From assembly GCF_003946725.1 (NCBI RefSeq), contig NZ_RHOY01000002.1, positions 186,001-250,000 of the forward strand: DNA of 64,000 nt. The letters are read 5' to 3'. This stretch comes from Agrilactobacillus yilanensis. GTDB lineage: Bacteria > Bacillota > Bacilli > Lactobacillales > Lactobacillaceae. Shown piece by piece: positions 17,575-26,033 of the stretch (positions within the stretch are counted from its first letter, which is position 1; each line of letters opens with the position of its first letter). The notes under the pieces were generated by a model. It did not search any database. It saw nothing but the letters and a program-made list of their open reading frames with translations, and was not told the origin of the DNA. The translations under genes were made by a program, and so were the position numbers.

Positions 17575-19238
17575 CAACTGCGAAATTAATGGCAAATCGA
17601 AAAGCCTTCTATCAGCTCTTAGCTCGACTTTACGAAAAAGAACTTTCACCCAAATTCATTCAACAGCTCGCACACCTCACCTATCCCACCGCAGAACAAA
17701 ATCCGCAAATGCAAGCGGGCTATCAACAGCTCAAAGCTTACTTTGCCCAACAGCCCCTGGCCGAAATGGCCGATGATTTAGCCAGTGACTACGCCAAAAC
17801 TTTCTTAGGTGCCGGTGAAACAAAAGGTAACGCTGCTTTTCCTTATGAATCTGTCTATACAAGTGACGAGAAATTAGTCTTGCAAGCCGCTTGGGAAAAC
17901 GTGACTAAAATCTATCGTGCCAACGGCTTAGTAATGGCTACCGAAATGGCCGATATTAAAGAAGATCACATTGCTATGGAATTAAAATTTATGGCTCATT
18001 TATGTGATGTTGCCGAACCTGACTTAGCCCAGCAAACTACTTTTTTGAACGAACACTTATTAAACTGGACGCCACAATTTCTAGAGGACGTTCAAACCTA
18101 TAGCCGCACTAATTTTTATCAAGGTGTCGCCCTGCTCACCGCTGGCTTTTTAGCAGAAGATGCTAAAATTTTGGCCACTTTACAGCGCCCCACCGCAACC
18201 ACTCAAAGTTTTAAATTGACCAACGCCGCTTTTGATCAACTATTGGCTAAATGGCAACAACGCTATCACGTCTATGCCCCAACATTTACGACTAATCGTA
18301 ATGCCAAGCAACAGCCCATGGTTCGCTTTGGGGCAGTGACTCAGCTGGCTGATATTGTCTACGACCGCCAATCTGATTTTTCAGCTAAAGAAATTTATTA
18401 TCCCATCATGCAGACACTATTTTACTTTAACGAAAATAACGTTACCGAAAGTACTTTAGACGACGATAAAGATTTTTTGATCTTTATGCATCCTTGTGAT
18501 ATTAACGCTTTAAAGCGGACGGATACTATTTTTATGCACAACGGCGCACCGGATAGTTACTATCAACGCCTGCGGGAAAAAGTAAAAATTGTGATGATGA
18601 TCTGTACCGAAAGCTATGAGAATTGTTTTTGTGTTTCAATGCAGACGAACCAAACGGATCATTATAACTTAGCCCTTGAATTTAAAACAGATCATGTTGT
18701 GATGGCCGTTAAAGATCCGCTATTTCTCAGTGATTTTAAGCACCAGCCGACAACAGATTTTGTACCAACTTTTATTACTAAAAACAAAGGTCAAGCACAC
18801 CTACCCAAAATTCAAAATCAAGCCCAAGCTCAATTGGCGGGACATTTAGACTACTGGCAGACCTTTAATGACCGCTGTATCAGCTGTGGTGGCTGTAACA
18901 CAGTCTGTCCAACTTGTACGTGCTTTGACACAACCGATATTATTTATGATGAAACGAGTCTTGATGGCGAACGCCGCCGAGTTTGGTCGTCTTGTATGCT
19001 AGACAGTTTCACCATGACCGCAGGTGGCAACCGCGTTCGTAAAACCCCTGGAGACAACATGCGTTTTAAAACAATGCATAAAGTTTATGATTATAAACAG
19101 CGTTTTAGTACTGAAAATATGTGTGTTGGCTGCGGCCGCTGCACCCAACAATGTCCAAAAGATATCTCTTTTTTGGACACAATCAATGGCTTTCATGATG
19201 CATTTAATCAAGCTAAAAACGAAACGGTGGTGAAATAA
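17571..19238 (+). CDS. TorD-type chaperone fused to AsrA-like iron-sulfur subunit
   Basis: A 555-residue two-domain protein. Residues 1 to about 200 match the TorD/DmsD chaperone family, which assists cofactor loading of Mo enzymes (LARLYEKELS, DYAKTFLG, PYESVYTS, and the hallmark EDHIAMELKFMAHL). Residues from about 210 to the end match AsrA, subunit A of anaerobic sulfite reductase: FLIFMHPCDINALKR, YENCFCVSM, then two ferredoxin-like cluster motifs at C436-C439-C442-C446 and C518-C521-C524-C528. I know AsrA as a separate protein, so this fusion ties the electron module to maturation of the Mo subunit. The ATG at 17,571 has GGGGGAAG upstream and overlaps the ferredoxin stop. Confidence 0.88.
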   Translation: MTTAKLMANRKAFYQLLARLYEKELSPKFIQQLAHLTYPTAEQNPQMQAGYQQLKAYFAQQPLAEMADDLASDYAKTFLGAGETKGNAAFPYESVYTSDEKLVLQAAWENVTKIYRANGLVMATEMADIKEDHIAMELKFMAHLCDVAEPDLAQQTTFLNEHLLNWTPQFLEDVQTYSRTNFYQGVALLTAGFLAEDAKILATLQRPTATTQSFKLTNAAFDQLLAKWQQRYHVYAPTFTTNRNAKQQPMVRFGAVTQLADIVYDRQSDFSAKEIYYPIMQTLFYFNENNVTESTLDDDKDFLIFMHPCDINALKRTDTIFMHNGAPDSYYQRLREKVKIVMMICTESYENCFCVSMQTNQTDHYNLALEFKTDHVVMAVKDPLFLSDFKHQPTTDFVPTFITKNKGQAHLPKIQNQAQAQLAGHLDYWQTFNDRCISCGGCNTVCPTCTCFDTTDIIYDETSLDGERRRVWSSCMLDSFTMTAGGNRVRKTPGDNMRFKTMHKVYDYKQRFSTENMCVGCGRCTQQCPKDISFLDTINGFHDAFNQAKNETVVK

Positions 19239-20027
19239 ATGGAAAATATTATGTTACCAAAACCCCATAAAATTTTAGCTGTCTTAAAAGAAACCAACGC
19301 GGAATACACTTTTCGAGTTGCCTATAATCAACCCATCGATTATAATCAGTTCTTCCAGCTTTCTATACCTAAAGTTGGTGAAGCCCCTATTTCTGTCAGC
19401 GGCAAAGGTCAAGGCTATGTGGATTTCACCATTCGTAAAATTGGCCGGCTTACTGAAGGCATCTTCGGTTTACAAAAAGATGATACACTTTTTATGCGTG
19501 GCCCTTACGGTAATAGCTTTCCTGTGGCTGATTTTGAAAATAAAAATTTAGTTGTTATCGCCGGTGGGACCGGGATTGCGCCTGTTCGGCCACTCCTAAA
19601 TCATTTTGTCCAGCACCCAGAAATTTGTCAGAATGTTTATTTTATGGCTGGTTTCAAAAATTTAGACGCCGTTATTTACGCTGATGAACTACCAAAGTTT
19701 GCCTCCGCGTTTCAAACAACTTATTGCTTAGACACGGAAGCTGCCCCCGGTTTTCGTCAAGGATTTGTGACAGAATATATCCAAAATGTGCCCTTTGCGG
19801 ACTTTGACGATTACAACATTGCCATCGTTGGCCCACCCATTATGATGGCCGCAGCTGCTAAAGCCTGTTTACAAGAAGGTGCGGCCCCAGAAAAAATTTG
19901 GGTTTCCTTTGAACGGCGAATGTCTTGTGCCATTGGTAAATGTGGTCATTGTAAAATTAACGACACTTACGTCTGTTTAGACGGACCAGTTTTTAATTAT
20001 ACAAAAGCACGGAACTTATTTGATTAA
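19239..20027 (+). CDS. AsrB-like FAD/NAD(P)H reductase subunit
   Basis: A 262-residue ferredoxin-NADP-reductase-like flavoprotein of the AsrB/HydG-gamma (sulfhydrogenase gamma) type. The NAD(P) loop is VVIAGGTGIAPVRPLL, and the C-terminal [2Fe-2S] motif CAIGKCGHCKINDTYVC is that of AsrB and PyrK-like proteins. It would pass electrons from NAD(P)H to the AsrA-like partner. In sulfite reductase operons asrC, the sirohaem subunit, follows; here the operon ends in a terminator after this gene. ATG 19,239 lies right after the upstream stop; an internal ATG at 19,251 is possible. Confidence 0.88.
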   Translation: MENIMLPKPHKILAVLKETNAEYTFRVAYNQPIDYNQFFQLSIPKVGEAPISVSGKGQGYVDFTIRKIGRLTEGIFGLQKDDTLFMRGPYGNSFPVADFENKNLVVIAGGTGIAPVRPLLNHFVQHPEICQNVYFMAGFKNLDAVIYADELPKFASAFQTTYCLDTEAAPGFRQGFVTEYIQNVPFADFDDYNIAIVGPPIMMAAAAKACLQEGAAPEKIWVSFERRMSCAIGKCGHCKINDTYVCLDGPVFNYTKARNLFD

Positions 20028-20037
20028 TCTAAAAATG

Positions 20038-20083
20038 AAAAGACACTCATTATTCTAATTTTAGAACAGAGTGTCTTTTGTTA
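20038..20083 (+). terminator. Terminator of the Mo-enzyme operon
   Basis: AAAAGACACTC pairs with GAGTGTCTTTT and an inner arm ATTCTAA/TTAGAA extends it. It closes the four-gene operon 10 bases after the last stop. Confidence 0.85.
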
Positions 20084-20117
20084 TTTATCACTGATATTAA
20101 AGGATTATTAAATTAAA

Positions 20118-20130
20118 GTATAAGTTATTC
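20118..20130. repeat. Single outlying copy of the partition-type repeat
   Basis: GTATAAGTTATTC, identical in core to the copies around parA-parB, between the Mo-operon terminator and the brnQ promoter. Confidence 0.75.
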
Positions 20131-20186
20131 CTTAATTATTTTTTCTTTATAAAATTTCTAGATTAAAATTAAATTTGAAATAAAGC

Positions 20187-20214
20187 TTGACATTTATTTA
20201 TTTTTAATTATGAT
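20187..20214 (+). promoter_or_regulatory. Sigma-70-type promoter of the T-box-brnQ transcript
   Basis: TTGACA at 20,187 and TATGAT at 20,209 are separated by 16 bases, just upstream of the T-box leader. Confidence 0.7.
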
Positions 20215-20221
20215 TATAAAC

Positions 20222-20516
20222 ATAATCTTAATGCAACAAAGACAATGCGTAGAAGAGTAACACCCCTAAGGATTTACAGGGAGCCTGTAAAAATGAGACC
20301 AGGCAATCCAAAGTTGTGTGAAGGTAATCTACAAGTCGTGGCTATGACAATTTTTGAAATGGTCACTGGGAATGCGCCCATTACAGCAATACAGTATCGC
20401 CTTAGACAGCGCATCTACGGCCGTACTGATCGAGCTGATTACTGTGAAGTAGTCAGAAATTAAGGTGGTAACACGTCTATCCACGTCCTTAGCAATTTTA
20501 GCTAAGGGCGTTTTTT
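20222..20516 (+). ncRNA. T-box leader (branched-chain amino acid type)
   Basis: The conserved T-box AAGGTGGTAACACG lies at 20,463-20,476, followed by the terminator hairpin CGTCCTTAGC/GCTAAGGGCG and six T at 20,484-20,516. Upstream, GAAGAGTAAC and a long stem I with the GGAGCCTG...CAGGC arm fit the class. The leader senses uncharged tRNA and allows read-through into brnQ. A candidate specifier is ATC (isoleucine) in GGTAATCTAC near 20,325, but the stem was not folded, so the codon is tentative. Confidence 0.88.
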
Positions 20517-20541
20517 GTTACCCAAAATCGGAGGTTTTATT

Positions 20542-21945
20542 ATGGAAAATACACTCACGAAAAAACAATATTTAATTTTAGGTTCCCTATTATTCGGCTT
20601 ATTCTTTGGCGCCGGCAACTTAATCTTTCCCATCCATTTAGGTCAATTAAGTAATGGTAACTGGTCCGCTGCGGCCATTGGCTTTTTACTTTCCGCTATT
20701 TTACTACCGTTGTTAGCTATTTTAGCCATCAGCGTAACCCGCAGCAATAGTATGTACGATTTAGCCCGACCCGCTGGTAAAAAATTTGCCTTATTCTTCA
20801 TGATCTTAACGCATGCAACCTTAGGCTTATTAGTCGCTACACCTAGAACAGCCACCGTTACATTTTCCATTGGTATTCAGCCCTTTTTACCAAAAGGTTG
20901 GGAACACGGTGGCCTACTCATCTTCTCACTTTTATTTTTCGGTGCAGCCTATCTCATGGCCTATAACGAAAGTAAAATCACCAATTACATTGGTAAATTA
21001 CTAAATCCAATTTTATTAATTCTATTAGCCGCTATTTTCTTTGTCGCTTTCATTATTAAAGGTGATTTACGTAATATCGCCCTTTTACCGCAAGCGCATC
21101 AAGCTACCGGTCAATTAGTTAATGGCTTTTTACAAGGTTATAACACCATGGATGCCTTAGCAGGTTTAGGTTTTGGTGTTACCATTATTACCGCTTTGAA
21201 ACTCTTCGGGATGAATAATAGTAAAGCTCGGTCTAAAGCCGTTGCTAAAGTTGGCGCCTTGAGTATGGGGATTGAAGCCATCGTTTATATCTTTTTAATC
21301 GCGCTTGGTGCTTCAAGTTTGCAATATACCCAACTTAGCGATAACGGTGGGACTGCTTTTACTCAAATCATGAGTCACTACACTGGCCTTGCTGGTACAG
21401 CGATTTTAGGTGCCGTTACTTTGCTGGCCTGCCTCACCTCTTGCGTTGGTCTAATCACTTCTTTATCCCAAGATTGGGGCCGACGTTTTCCTAAATTAGG
21501 CTACCATTTCTTCTTAGCCTTAACCTCTATCGGTGCCTTTTTAATCGCCAACTTCGGCTTGGATCAAATCATTTTATATTCCTCACCAATCTTAAGTTTT
21601 CTTTACCCATTGGCCATTGCCTTAATTATTCTAGGTCTATTGCATCCCCTTATCGGTCAACAAAAAATTATTTATAAAAGCACGATTCTTTTAACATTCA
21701 TTCCAGCAATTTTAGATTTAATTCATAATCTACCACCTATCTTTGCTAACCTTGCACCCTTTAAAGCAATTGATGCCTGGGCCAGTCATGCCATTCCGCT
21801 TTTTAATATTGGCCTAGATTTTCTACCATTTATGCTTGTTGGCCTCTTTGCCGGTTTTATCATCACCAAGCTAATGACCTTCAAAGCGCCAATGCCAACA
21901 GCAACAGTCCCACCTAAACAAATTTATGAAAACCAAAAGAGATAA
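20542..21945 (+). CDS. brnQ: Branched-chain amino acid transporter BrnQ
   Basis: A 467-residue sodium- or proton-coupled importer of leucine, isoleucine and valine with about twelve membrane segments. The N-terminus LFGLFFGAGNLIFPIHLGQ and the central GYNTMDALAGLGFG are family signatures. The ATG at 20,542 follows CGGAGG; the longer frame would start inside the T-box terminator. Transcription is controlled by the T-box, so uptake rises when the matching tRNA is uncharged. A terminator follows the stop. Confidence 0.95.
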   Translation: MENTLTKKQYLILGSLLFGLFFGAGNLIFPIHLGQLSNGNWSAAAIGFLLSAILLPLLAILAISVTRSNSMYDLARPAGKKFALFFMILTHATLGLLVATPRTATVTFSIGIQPFLPKGWEHGGLLIFSLLFFGAAYLMAYNESKITNYIGKLLNPILLILLAAIFFVAFIIKGDLRNIALLPQAHQATGQLVNGFLQGYNTMDALAGLGFGVTIITALKLFGMNNSKARSKAVAKVGALSMGIEAIVYIFLIALGASSLQYTQLSDNGGTAFTQIMSHYTGLAGTAILGAVTLLACLTSCVGLITSLSQDWGRRFPKLGYHFFLALTSIGAFLIANFGLDQIILYSSPILSFLYPLAIALIILGLLHPLIGQQKIIYKSTILLTFIPAILDLIHNLPPIFANLAPFKAIDAWASHAIPLFNIGLDFLPFMLVGLFAGFIITKLMTFKAPMPTATVPPKQIYENQKR

Positions 21946-21948
21946 CCT

Positions 21949-21981
21949 AAAAAAGCAGTTGCAAAAATGCAACTGCTTTTT
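21949..21981. terminator. Bidirectional terminator between brnQ and the NAD(P)-binding gene
   Basis: AAAAGCAGTTGC pairs with GCAACTGCTTTT around a six-base loop. Confidence 0.9.
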
Positions 21982-21992
21982 AACTATCTAAA

Positions 21993-22628
21993 TTAGTACA
22001 TCGGCCGATCGCCATCGGTCCCTGGCTTTGAAATACCCACACTGGCAAATTCATATTGCGTTGGTTGTTTTAAAACAGTCATAATAAAGTCCGCAACACT
22101 CTTTCTAGAAACAACCGTCCCTTTGAATGGTGTGCCTTTCTCAGTTAACTCATAGTCAATCTCAGGCTGATCGTCCATATAGGCCGCTCGGATAATTGTA
22201 TAATTTAATGTGGTATTCTCAATCAAAGCTGCAGCCCGCCGGGTATCATCCATCACCGGTTTCGTAACCGTTTCTTCTACCCAACGACCAAATTCACCCG
22301 GGACTTCATGATATAAGCCCAATCCAGTGACATATATCAATCGAGTAACTTGATTTTCGGTCATCGCTTTAACAATATTACCCGCCATCGGCTCAAATTT
22401 ACCGCCTAAATTTGCATAAACAATATCCTGTCCTACCATCGCCTGATTTAAAGTTGCAAAATCATTTACATCACCTTCAATAATCCGAACACGATCAGGT
22501 GCTGGATTTGTTAATCGTTGACTATTTTTAAGATACAACGTCACTTGGTCTTGAGTTTCAGCCAATAATCGTGGTAAAACCAATCTAGCAATTTGGCCAT
22601 AAGCGCCAAGAATTAAAATTTTTTGCAT
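21993..22628 (-). CDS. NAD(P)H-binding atypical short-chain dehydrogenase
   Basis: A 211-residue Rossmann protein of the NAD(P)-binding_10/NmrA-like group. The nucleotide loop is ILGAYGQIARLVLPRL (G-x-x-G-x-x-A), and the aspartate after the third strand (IIEGDVNDF) matches the family. There is no classical YxxxK catalytic pair, so it may be a sensor or a flavin/quinone-type reductase rather than an alcohol dehydrogenase. AAAGGAG precedes the ATG. Function unknown. Confidence 0.8.
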   Translation of the reverse strand: MQKILILGAYGQIARLVLPRLLAETQDQVTLYLKNSQRLTNPAPDRVRIIEGDVNDFATLNQAMVGQDIVYANLGGKFEPMAGNIVKAMTENQVTRLIYVTGLGLYHEVPGEFGRWVEETVTKPVMDDTRRAAALIENTTLNYTIIRAAYMDDQPEIDYELTEKGTPFKGTVVSRKSVADFIMTVLKQPTQYEFASVGISKPGTDGDRPMY

Positions 22629-22741
22629 TTTGTAAGCTCCTTTAATTTGCTAAGTTCAGCCTACAACATTATTCGGCATTCGTATAATACTATTAACTCA
22701 TAGCATCAATGCCTAATAAGCATCAATTAAAAGTACATTTT

Positions 22742-22755
22742 GTATAACTTATACT
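22742..22755. repeat. Single outlying copy of the partition-type repeat
   Basis: GTATAACTTATACT, one copy of the dispersed quasi-palindrome, 40 bases from the parS-like site. Apart from these two sites and the IS boundary I see nothing else in 22,629-23,012. Confidence 0.75.
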
Positions 22756-22794
22756 TTATGTTCTACCTCAACGGTTTAGAAATACACTTGATAA

Positions 22795-22810
22795 AGTTTC
22801 ACGTGGAACA
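22795..22810. other. parS-like site (chromosomal ParB/Spo0J type)
   Basis: The 16 bases read on the minus strand as TGTTCCACGTGAAACT, which matches the Bacillus parS consensus TGTTNCACGTGAAACA at 15 of 16 positions, all but the last base. This is the site bound by the chromosomal ParB/Spo0J clamp. It lies between the NAD(P)-binding gene and the IS remnant, not inside a coding region. Confidence 0.8.
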
Positions 22811-23012
22811 TAGATAAGTATGATAAATCGTTATTAAATCACCAATTCAACGATGTTTTAAAACTATGCAGCACACTTTTCACCACCTATAATCATTTTT
22901 TATAGAACACTTATTAAATTATTAACTTGCCTAACATCTATATGCGATAATCCCTTTATGGTTGACAGATGAAATACAATAATTCATCTAACGACTATGG
23001 CGGGATTTTTGT

Positions 23013-23687
23013 ATGCCCAGATCTAAACACACAGCATCTGAGAAATTGGCAATTTTAGAGGAACTGGTTCAGTCAAGTAATGACTTAAAAGCAGTCGCTA
23101 ATCGTCACGGTATTAGGTACGATACACTAGAACGTTGGCGAGATCGATATTTTCGTGATGGTATTGATGGCCTGAAGGAAGCTCAGAAGAACAACCATTA
23201 CACTAAGAAACTAAAGCTCACTGTAGTCTATGCATATCTTAACGGTGAAGGAACATACACTGAGCTAGCACTTCGGTATGGACTTCGTGGAGCAGCGCAA
23301 GCAAAAAATTGGGTCGACAAGTACAATGGGGATAAACCTTTGACGGCGTCGCCGTCCAGAAAGCAGGTCCCTATTATGAGTCGAAAAACTACCTTCGAAG
23401 AACGCATTAAAGTTGTGGAATATGTGACTAACCAGAAGCACTCATATACAGAGGCAGCTGAACACTTTCAGGTCTCATATCAACAAGCACGCTCCTGGGT
23501 ACTCAAGGCTAAAGCCAGCGGTTATGCGGGCCTTGTGGATAACCGGGGTCATCACAAGGATCAATCTGAACTGACAGATCTTGAAAAAGCAAATCTTCGA
23601 ATTCGCCAGCTGGAAGCTGAACTTGAAGACAAAGAGCTCGTCGAAGCTTTTGTAAAAAAATTTCTAGAACTTCAGCGCAGGGGGTGA
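23013..23687 (+). CDS. IS3-family transposase OrfA
   Basis: A 224-residue DNA-binding OrfA of the IS150 group with three helix-turn-helix repeats (AILEELVQSSNDLKAVANRHGIRYDTLERW, then LTVVYAYLNG..., then IKVVEYVTNQKHSYTEAAEHFQVSYQQARSW) and a C-terminal leucine zipper (LEKANLRIRQLEAELEDKELVEAFVKKF). A run of seven A at about 23,654 is the likely site of programmed frameshifting into OrfB. Since OrfB is broken, OrfA can no longer support transposition by itself. Confidence 0.88.
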   Translation: MPRSKHTASEKLAILEELVQSSNDLKAVANRHGIRYDTLERWRDRYFRDGIDGLKEAQKNNHYTKKLKLTVVYAYLNGEGTYTELALRYGLRGAAQAKNWVDKYNGDKPLTASPSRKQVPIMSRKTTFEERIKVVEYVTNQKHSYTEAAEHFQVSYQQARSWVLKAKASGYAGLVDNRGHHKDQSELTDLEKANLRIRQLEAELEDKELVEAFVKKFLELQRRG

Positions 23688-24085
23688 CGCAACAACGTCG
23701 ACTAGCTTACGCCGCAATCAGAGAAGTTAGTCAAGGAAAACATGGTGCAGTAGCTAGGCTACTGACAGTCGTTAGCGTTAGCCGACAAGCGTATTATAAG
23801 GGCCTCAAACGCCAAGTAACGACTTGAGAAGCTCAGGATCGTCAACTCAAAGAACGGATACAATACTGGTTTGACTTCCATCATCAAGGCATTGGAGCTG
23901 GAAATTTATTAATCAACATTCAACATGATAAATCAATTGATTTTACAGTTACACTTAAGATGGTACAGCGAGTGATGCACGAACTTAATTTAAAGTGTCA
24001 ACTTGACAGGATCCAGTACAAATTAAATAATCTGCGCCAACTTAAAATCATCACCGACAACCTAAATTTTATTGAGAACAATTAG
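23684..24085 (+). pseudogene. Truncated IS3-family transposase OrfB
   Basis: The frame begins with GTG overlapping the OrfA stop (GTGA). It reads VTQQRRLAYAAIREVSQG..., the OrfB N-terminal HTH_21 region, and hits TGA at 23,825-23,827. It stays recognisable to about LNLKCQLDRIQYK and then runs into unrelated sequence. The rve integrase domain with the DDE residues is absent. Confidence 0.85.
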
Positions 24086-24105
24086 AAGATACTTTAATTT
24101 AAAAA

Positions 24106-24704
24106 GAATAAGTTATACCTTAATTAAGATTTGGGGTATAACTTATTCTTTTTATTTGTTTATAAATACTTATACAACAGCATTTCAAAATCGATGTTAT
24201 TTAAAGTATAACTTATCTTTTTAAATCTTTTGAGTATTAAGGTATAACTTATTCTATAAATCATTAAGTTATCTGATTCATTTCTACAATCATAATCTCG
24301 AACTAAAGTTAAACTCTCCTATTTTTTAAAGCCCTCTTTCGCCTCAAATTTTTAGTAACTTGAAACTACGAACTAGCTATCGATCATGTTGCGCCATTAA
24401 AAATTAATCCAATTTAATTAGATACCTTATACGCGAAATATTAAACTTATACTTTATACCTTTAACCCCTTATGATTTTTGTCTTTTCTTTTTAGTATAA
24501 AACTGAAACCTAAAATTAATCTTCATTCAATCTAAGTCTAGTCTATCGCCGTTTATAACATCCAAAAAAGAATAAGTTATACTGTAAATGTTTACGGTAT
24601 AACTTATTCTTCTAGTTATTAGATATTAAAAGTATCTTTTAAATATTTACATATCTAAGGTTATAAGTTATACTTTTAATATGATAATAACGTATAACTT
24701 ATTT
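24106..24704. repeat. Partition-type repeat cluster upstream of parA
   Basis: At least eight copies of the quasi-palindrome GRATAASTTATAC (both strands) occupy the gene-free stretch before parA: 24,106, 24,135, 24,206, 24,241, 24,570, 24,596, 24,661 and 24,691. Two inverted pairs (24,106/24,135 and 24,570/24,596) can form hairpins. The last copies end 14 bases before the parA start, where a ParB-like protein could also repress the operon. This looks like a centromere with autoregulatory operators. Confidence 0.85.
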
Positions 24705-24718
24705 GTGGAGGAACATTT

Positions 24719-25537
24719 ATGGGTGCAAAAGTTTTTACAGTCGGTAACTTTAAAGGTGGCGTTGGTAAAACCAAAATCGTCACAATGCTTGCTTATGACA
24801 ATGCAGCAATTCGCAATAAAAAGACCTTGGTTTTAGATTTAGATCCCCAAGGTAATGCTTCTCAAGTTTTAGCTAAAACATCAAATATTGAGCGAATTGA
24901 TAGAACCATCACCGATGCAATTTCTAGTGGTGATCTAAAAAGTTGTATTACCCCCGTTATGACGAATTTGGATTTAGTGGCTTGTAATACTTCATTCCGT
25001 TCTTTCAGTCGTTTTGTCTTGACTAACTTCAAATCTGAATTAGATCAAATTTCAGTCATTTCAAAATTACTAGAACCAATTAAAGCTGAATACGATGCCA
25101 TCTTTATTGATGTGCCACCTACAATTTCAGAATTTTCAGATAATGCCATGGCTGCATCAGACTACAGTATTATCGCTTTTCAGACACAAGAAGAATCTTT
25201 AGACGGTGTCAGCAAATATGTAGGCTATCAAAACTTCATGGTTGATCGTTACAATATTTCCTTGCAGGTTATTGCAATTGTAGCCTGCATGATTGAACCA
25301 GATGACAATTTGGATCAGACTATTTTGAGTGAAGCCAGAGAAATATATGGCGATGCGGTGTTAGACACTGTTATTACCTATCAAAAACGACTTAAACGCT
25401 ATTCCCGTGAAGGTATTTATCTTCAGAAAAATAAAAATGGTAAGTTTGACCAATGGGATTATCGTGCCCATGACAATTTTATCAAAATTTTAAGTGAACT
25501 TGATGCCCGGGATAGTTTCTTAACATCAGATTCATAA
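24719..25537 (+). CDS. parA: ParA-family partition ATPase
   Basis: A 272-residue ParA/Soj-type ATPase. The deviant Walker A is KGGVGKT at residues 14-20, and Walker B-like strands VLDLDPQGN and YDAIFIDVPPT follow. It has no N-terminal helix-turn-helix, so it is a short, type Ib-like ParA that relies on its partner for operator binding. It forms an operon with the small downstream gene, 21 bases away. GGAGG precedes the ATG. Its role is segregation of the replicon through the flanking repeats. Confidence 0.93.
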   Translation: MGAKVFTVGNFKGGVGKTKIVTMLAYDNAAIRNKKTLVLDLDPQGNASQVLAKTSNIERIDRTITDAISSGDLKSCITPVMTNLDLVACNTSFRSFSRFVLTNFKSELDQISVISKLLEPIKAEYDAIFIDVPPTISEFSDNAMAASDYSIIAFQTQEESLDGVSKYVGYQNFMVDRYNISLQVIAIVACMIEPDDNLDQTILSEAREIYGDAVLDTVITYQKRLKRYSREGIYLQKNKNGKFDQWDYRAHDNFIKILSELDARDSFLTSDS

Positions 25538-25558
25538 GCTTATATGGAGGAAAAAATT

Positions 25559-26008
25559 ATGCCGGTTGATAGATCTAAATTTGATACCGATTCGGTAAAA
25601 AGTGAAAAGTTTAATACATTAATCAAAAAGCCTAAGAAAAAAGTTGAAATTAATGGCGAAAATGAATTCGGAAATGATGCTTTTGGTCCAACGGGTTTGG
25701 ACAGTTATAGTGATGCCAAAGAAATTCCTGGCAGTAAAACGAAAGCTAAACGAAAGCAAGGCCGACCTAAAGTTATTACGGATGATCGATATAAAGTAAG
25801 CCTTCCGAAAAAAATTTCCCCTGCTCTTGAAAATAAATTACACGCCTTAACAGATTACATGCCAGAATTTCAAGAGGCGAGCGGTCGAATCAGTTTTGAC
25901 AAAATCGTGGATACATTAGCTGAATCTTATATTAAAAATCGGTTGGGTGTCTCTAGAGAAGAATTCTTGAGAGAAGAAATTGACAAAGGCTTTGAAAATT
26001 TAAAATAA
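25559..26008 (+). CDS. Small ParB-like centromere-binding protein
   Basis: A 149-residue basic protein. The first 70 residues are charged and low in complexity, followed by a basic patch (KAKRKQGRPKVITDDRYKVSLPKK) and a C-terminal helical region (SFDKIVDTLAESYIKNRL). This layout fits the small ribbon-helix-helix partners of type Ib ParA proteins, such as those on RepA_N plasmids. The family is inferred mainly from position after parA and from the repeats on both sides. The ATG at 25,559 has GGAGG eight bases upstream; the ATG at 25,544 overlaps that site. Confidence 0.75.
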   Translation: MPVDRSKFDTDSVKSEKFNTLIKKPKKKVEINGENEFGNDAFGPTGLDSYSDAKEIPGSKTKAKRKQGRPKVITDDRYKVSLPKKISPALENKLHALTDYMPEFQEASGRISFDKIVDTLAESYIKNRLGVSREEFLREEIDKGFENLK

Positions 26009-26033
26009 TTTTCAAACGTAAAAATCAAATAAA

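Larger units (their letters stand above)
22960..24085 (+). mobile_element. Decayed IS3-family (IS150-like) insertion sequence
   Basis: An intact orfA and a truncated orfB with an internal stop define an IS150-type element. A hairpin AGATGAA/TTCATCT at 22,975-22,997 lies ahead of orfA. I could not find matching terminal inverted repeats or a target duplication, so the boundaries are approximate. The 3' half, including the DDE catalytic domain, is missing. Confidence 0.75.

Noticed and set aside
14279-20027. Anaerobic sulfite reductase operon (asrABC)
   Set aside because: AsrA- and AsrB-like proteins are present, but there is no sirohaem-binding AsrC, and a Mo enzyme and DmsB-type ferredoxin stand in the same operon.
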